Shown piece after piece: positions 62,237 through 64,000 of a DNA stretch of 64,000 bases. Location of the stretch: positions 1-64,000 of the forward strand of contig NZ_JBLWFK010000010.1 of assembly GCF_048323675.1 (NCBI RefSeq), in the 5' to 3' direction. Within the stretch, counting starts at the first letter, position 1. Each line of letters opens with the position of its first letter. The position numbers and the translations under genes were made by a program. The notes beneath the pieces were generated by a model. That model saw nothing but the letters and a program-made list of their open reading frames with translations. It was not told the DNA's origin and did not search any database. This stretch comes from Mangrovimicrobium sp048323675. GTDB lineage: Bacteria > Pseudomonadota > Gammaproteobacteria > Pseudomonadales > Halieaceae.

Positions 62237-62449
62237 TCAGCTGCCGCTGGCTGCCTGCTCTTCGCAGGTGTCGGAAGCCTTGGAGCGCCAGCCGTAGAAC
62301 GTGTGCTTGCTGGTGTCGTATTCCATCCCCGGGCAGCGCGCGTCCATCACACCGTCACGATCCAGGTCATAGGGCGAATTGAATGCGATATCGCCAGTCG
62401 AACATCCGGCCAGGAGCATAATCGGTATAAAAATCAGGCTTTTACGCAT
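62237..62449 (-). CDS. Small lipoprotein, unknown function
   Basis: A 70-residue protein with lipobox LLAGC (about residues 11-15) and a short mature part with several Asp (DLDRDGVMDARCPG). I start at ATG 62449 (MRKSLIF), with GGAG 9 bases upstream. An in-frame ATG at 62464 is possible. The size is typical of minor envelope lipoproteins. No family was recognised. Confidence 0.65.
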   Translation of the reverse strand: MRKSLIFIPIMLLAGCSTGDIAFNSPYDLDRDGVMDARCPGMEYDTSKHTFYGWRSKASDTCEEQAASGS

Positions 62450-62888
62450 CTGCGCGTTCTCCATGTTGGTTTCAGCTGTATAGCGTAGTCGAGATTCCCG
62501 TATCCGGCCAACCCCCTTCGCGGATATCCCTTTATTCCCCCGGCGCGGGCGGCCTGCGTTCAATTTACAGGTAATATTACCTGAAGCGTGCCATTTATTT
62601 TTGTATGGTCTTTCATAAACGGGAAATTAGGCATAGGCTTGGATACAGGGCTTTGTTGACCATAATTAATAATACATTAGTCCGGACTTTCTAATCCGGA
62701 CAGACAGAGAGACCTGGTTACGTGCGCAACTCACCGCAAGCGAACTCTCCGCCTGTCGGCGTGTCCCCCCTCCCGGGGTGCCCGCCCGTATTTTCGTCTT
62801 GCTCGCACTGCAGCCTCTCGCCACCGGCTTTGTCTGTCCTTCCCGGCCAAAAAACACAATAACCGCCATGTGCACCTGGAGAATGATA
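62450..62888. other. Intergenic region before the TonB-dependent receptor
   Basis: These 439 bases hold the palindrome CAGGTAATATTACCTG at 62568-62583, a T-rich stretch (62588-62612) and no convincing coding frame. The palindrome lies between divergent genes and could regulate either. Confidence 0.5.
62569..62582. promoter_or_regulatory. 14-bp palindrome, possible operator (site 2)
   Basis: AGGTAATATTACCT is a perfect palindrome that differs at one base from the site at 38364-38377. Confidence 0.45.
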
Positions 62889-64000
62889 ATGACCTACAAA
62901 TTCCACCCTCACCCCCTCCGTTTTGTACAGGCTCCACTGGCCCTGGCCGTGGCCCTGAACAGTATCCCGGCATTTGCCCAGGGCAGCGGGGTGCTTGAAG
63001 AGATTATCGTCACCGCGGAACACCGCGAGGAAACCCTGCAGGCGACGCAGATTTCCATGAGCGCCCTGGGCAGCGAGACGATCCGCGACCTCGGTATCAG
63101 TAACGGCCTCGACATCGGCAACCTGGTGCCCAACCTCAATGCGCAGCCCTACGTGGGCGGGCGTACGGGGATTTCTTTCAATATCCGCGGCATTGGCAAC
63201 TCGGAAACGCTGATCACCTTTGATCCCGCGGTCAGCGTGTACCTGGACGGCGTCCTTATCGCCAAGAATGTCGGTTCGCTGCTGGACGTCCTCGACCTCG
63301 AGCGTATCGAGGTACTGCGGGGGCCTCAGGGGACGCTGTACGGGCGCAACACCATGGGCGGCGCCATCAACTACATCACTCGCAAACCCACCGACGAGTT
63401 CGAGGGCAACCTGCAGGCGACCGCCGGCAACTATGGCCGCAGGGACCTGCGCGGCATGCTCAACGTGCCCCTGCTGGGGGATGACAGCGCACTGGGCGAA
63501 CTGAACGTCAAAGTGAATGGCGGGCTGCTCAACCGCGACGGCATCCAGGACAACCACTTCGGCCTGCCGCCCCTGATGCAGGGCGGCAAGACTGCCTCGA
63601 GCCCCCAGGATGAGTTGGGCACAGTCGACCGCGAGGTTTTCGCCGCACAGTTGCAGTGGGTTCCCACCGACAACTTCACTGCGACCTACATGTACGATTA
63701 CACCAATATCGACGAGATTCCCGAGTCTCCCTGGACCACCAGGACCAACCCCGCGACATTCTTTGGCGGCGTGCTTGCCCCCTATGCGAAGACAAAGGAA
63801 AGCGAGCGTCCGACCAGTATTTCGGTCGAGCACATCATGATCGCCAAGACCGAAGTCGAAGGTCATTCGCTCAACCTGAACTGGGAACTCGGCGACAATC
63901 TGACCCTCACTTCACTCACTGGCTACCGTGAAATGGACAACTATGGCGAGGCGGATTCGGATGGTGCGCCCGTCGGTGCCACCTTCCCCGATCCGCCCAT
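62889..64000 (+). CDS. TonB-dependent outer-membrane receptor (N-terminal part, cut by window end)
   Basis: The visible 370 residues begin MTYKFHPHPLRF, with a signal peptide (cleaved near PAFAQ), a TonB box (EEIIVTAEHREE), and the plug domain with VLRGPQGTLYGRNTMGGAIN. The barrel starts after about residue 180. ATG at 62889 has GGAG 7 bases upstream. An in-frame ATG at 62883 is less likely. No stop is reached, so the gene continues past the window. Ligand unknown. Confidence 0.93.
   Translation, partial: MTYKFHPHPLRFVQAPLALAVALNSIPAFAQGSGVLEEIIVTAEHREETLQATQISMSALGSETIRDLGISNGLDIGNLVPNLNAQPYVGGRTGISFNIRGIGNSETLITFDPAVSVYLDGVLIAKNVGSLLDVLDLERIEVLRGPQGTLYGRNTMGGAINYITRKPTDEFEGNLQATAGNYGRRDLRGMLNVPLLGDDSALGELNVKVNGGLLNRDGIQDNHFGLPPLMQGGKTASSPQDELGTVDREVFAAQLQWVPTDNFTATYMYDYTNIDEIPESPWTTRTNPATFFGGVLAPYAKTKESERPTSISVEHIMIAKTEVEGHSLNLNWELGDNLTLTSLTGYREMDNYGEADSDGAPVGATFPDPP

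Overview
The window is GC-rich, gene-dense and almost entirely chromosomal housekeeping DNA of a Gram-negative gammaproteobacterium. Outer-membrane machinery is plentiful: BamC, an Mla-type lipid transporter, OmpA-like and OmpW-like barrels, a TonB-dependent receptor and many lipoproteins. Several gene orders match those I know from Pseudomonas and relatives: dapA-bamC-MBL hydrolase, DUF2069-wrbA-arsC next to yihY, hda and DUF2066 divergent from purM-purN, dcd-apbC-metG-rsxABCDEG, and holD-rimI. A marine gammaproteobacterium of the Cellvibrionales/Halieaceae kind would fit, but that is inference. I see no phage, transposase, plasmid gene, CRISPR array, rRNA or tRNA.

Layout. 1-411: half of a dispersed palindromic repeat. 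0.4-3.4 kb (minus): SDR, rsmJ and a class III cyclase-like protein. 3.4-4.8 kb (plus): LRR lipoprotein and LpxL-type acyltransferase. 4.8-7.5 kb (minus): dapA-bamC-MBL hydrolase. 7.7-11.7 kb (plus): small exported protein, then an MCE/Mla lipid-transport operon with a STAS-fused permease and a terminal lipoprotein. 11.7-13.6 kb (minus): Tat-exported flavoprotein coupled to a c-type cytochrome. 13.8-19.1 kb (plus): MscS channel and an RND efflux pair. 19.1-22.3 kb (minus): arsC-wrbA-DUF2069-sppA. 22.3-27.3 kb (plus): yihY, thioredoxin-like lipoprotein, cysK, DEAD-box helicase, thpR, with a candidate minus-strand small RNA just before cysK. 27.3-28.1 kb: a long near-palindromic repeat with minisatellites, whose right arm matches the window start. 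28.3-37.1 kb: prlC, aqpZ, a PTPS-family protein, an outer-membrane barrel, SDR-yhhQ, an aminotransferase/omega-amidase pair and a DUF3014 protein. 37.2-41.2 kb (minus): ompA-like, hda, AI-2E-type permease, DUF2066. 41.4-43.9 kb (plus): purM-purN-DUF3108. 43.9-45.3 kb (minus): dcd and apbC. 45.7-53.8 kb (plus): metG flanked by inverted repeats, then rsxABCDGE. 53.8-56.3 kb (minus): holD-rimI-hypothetical and a glycosyltransferase. 56.6-62.2 kb (plus): a large Ig-like lipoprotein with Ca-loop-like motifs and a three-module HD-GYP-like sensor. 62.2-64 kb: a small lipoprotein and the start of a TonB-dependent receptor cut by the window end.

Most genes sit in tight operons with 1-4 base stop/start overlaps. 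GTG or TTG starts are common and several starts were moved from the longest frame because of overlap, signal peptide or ribosome-binding site. The least ordinary items are the two-copy palindromic repeat with its 7-bp and 17-bp tandem arrays, the three hairpin elements flanking metG, the candidate small RNA before cysK, the flavoprotein-cytochrome pair, the cyclase-like protein with altered active-site positions, the PTPS protein lacking the usual catalytic Cys, and the HD-GYP-like sensor with a large insertion. I found no clearly novel multi-gene system.
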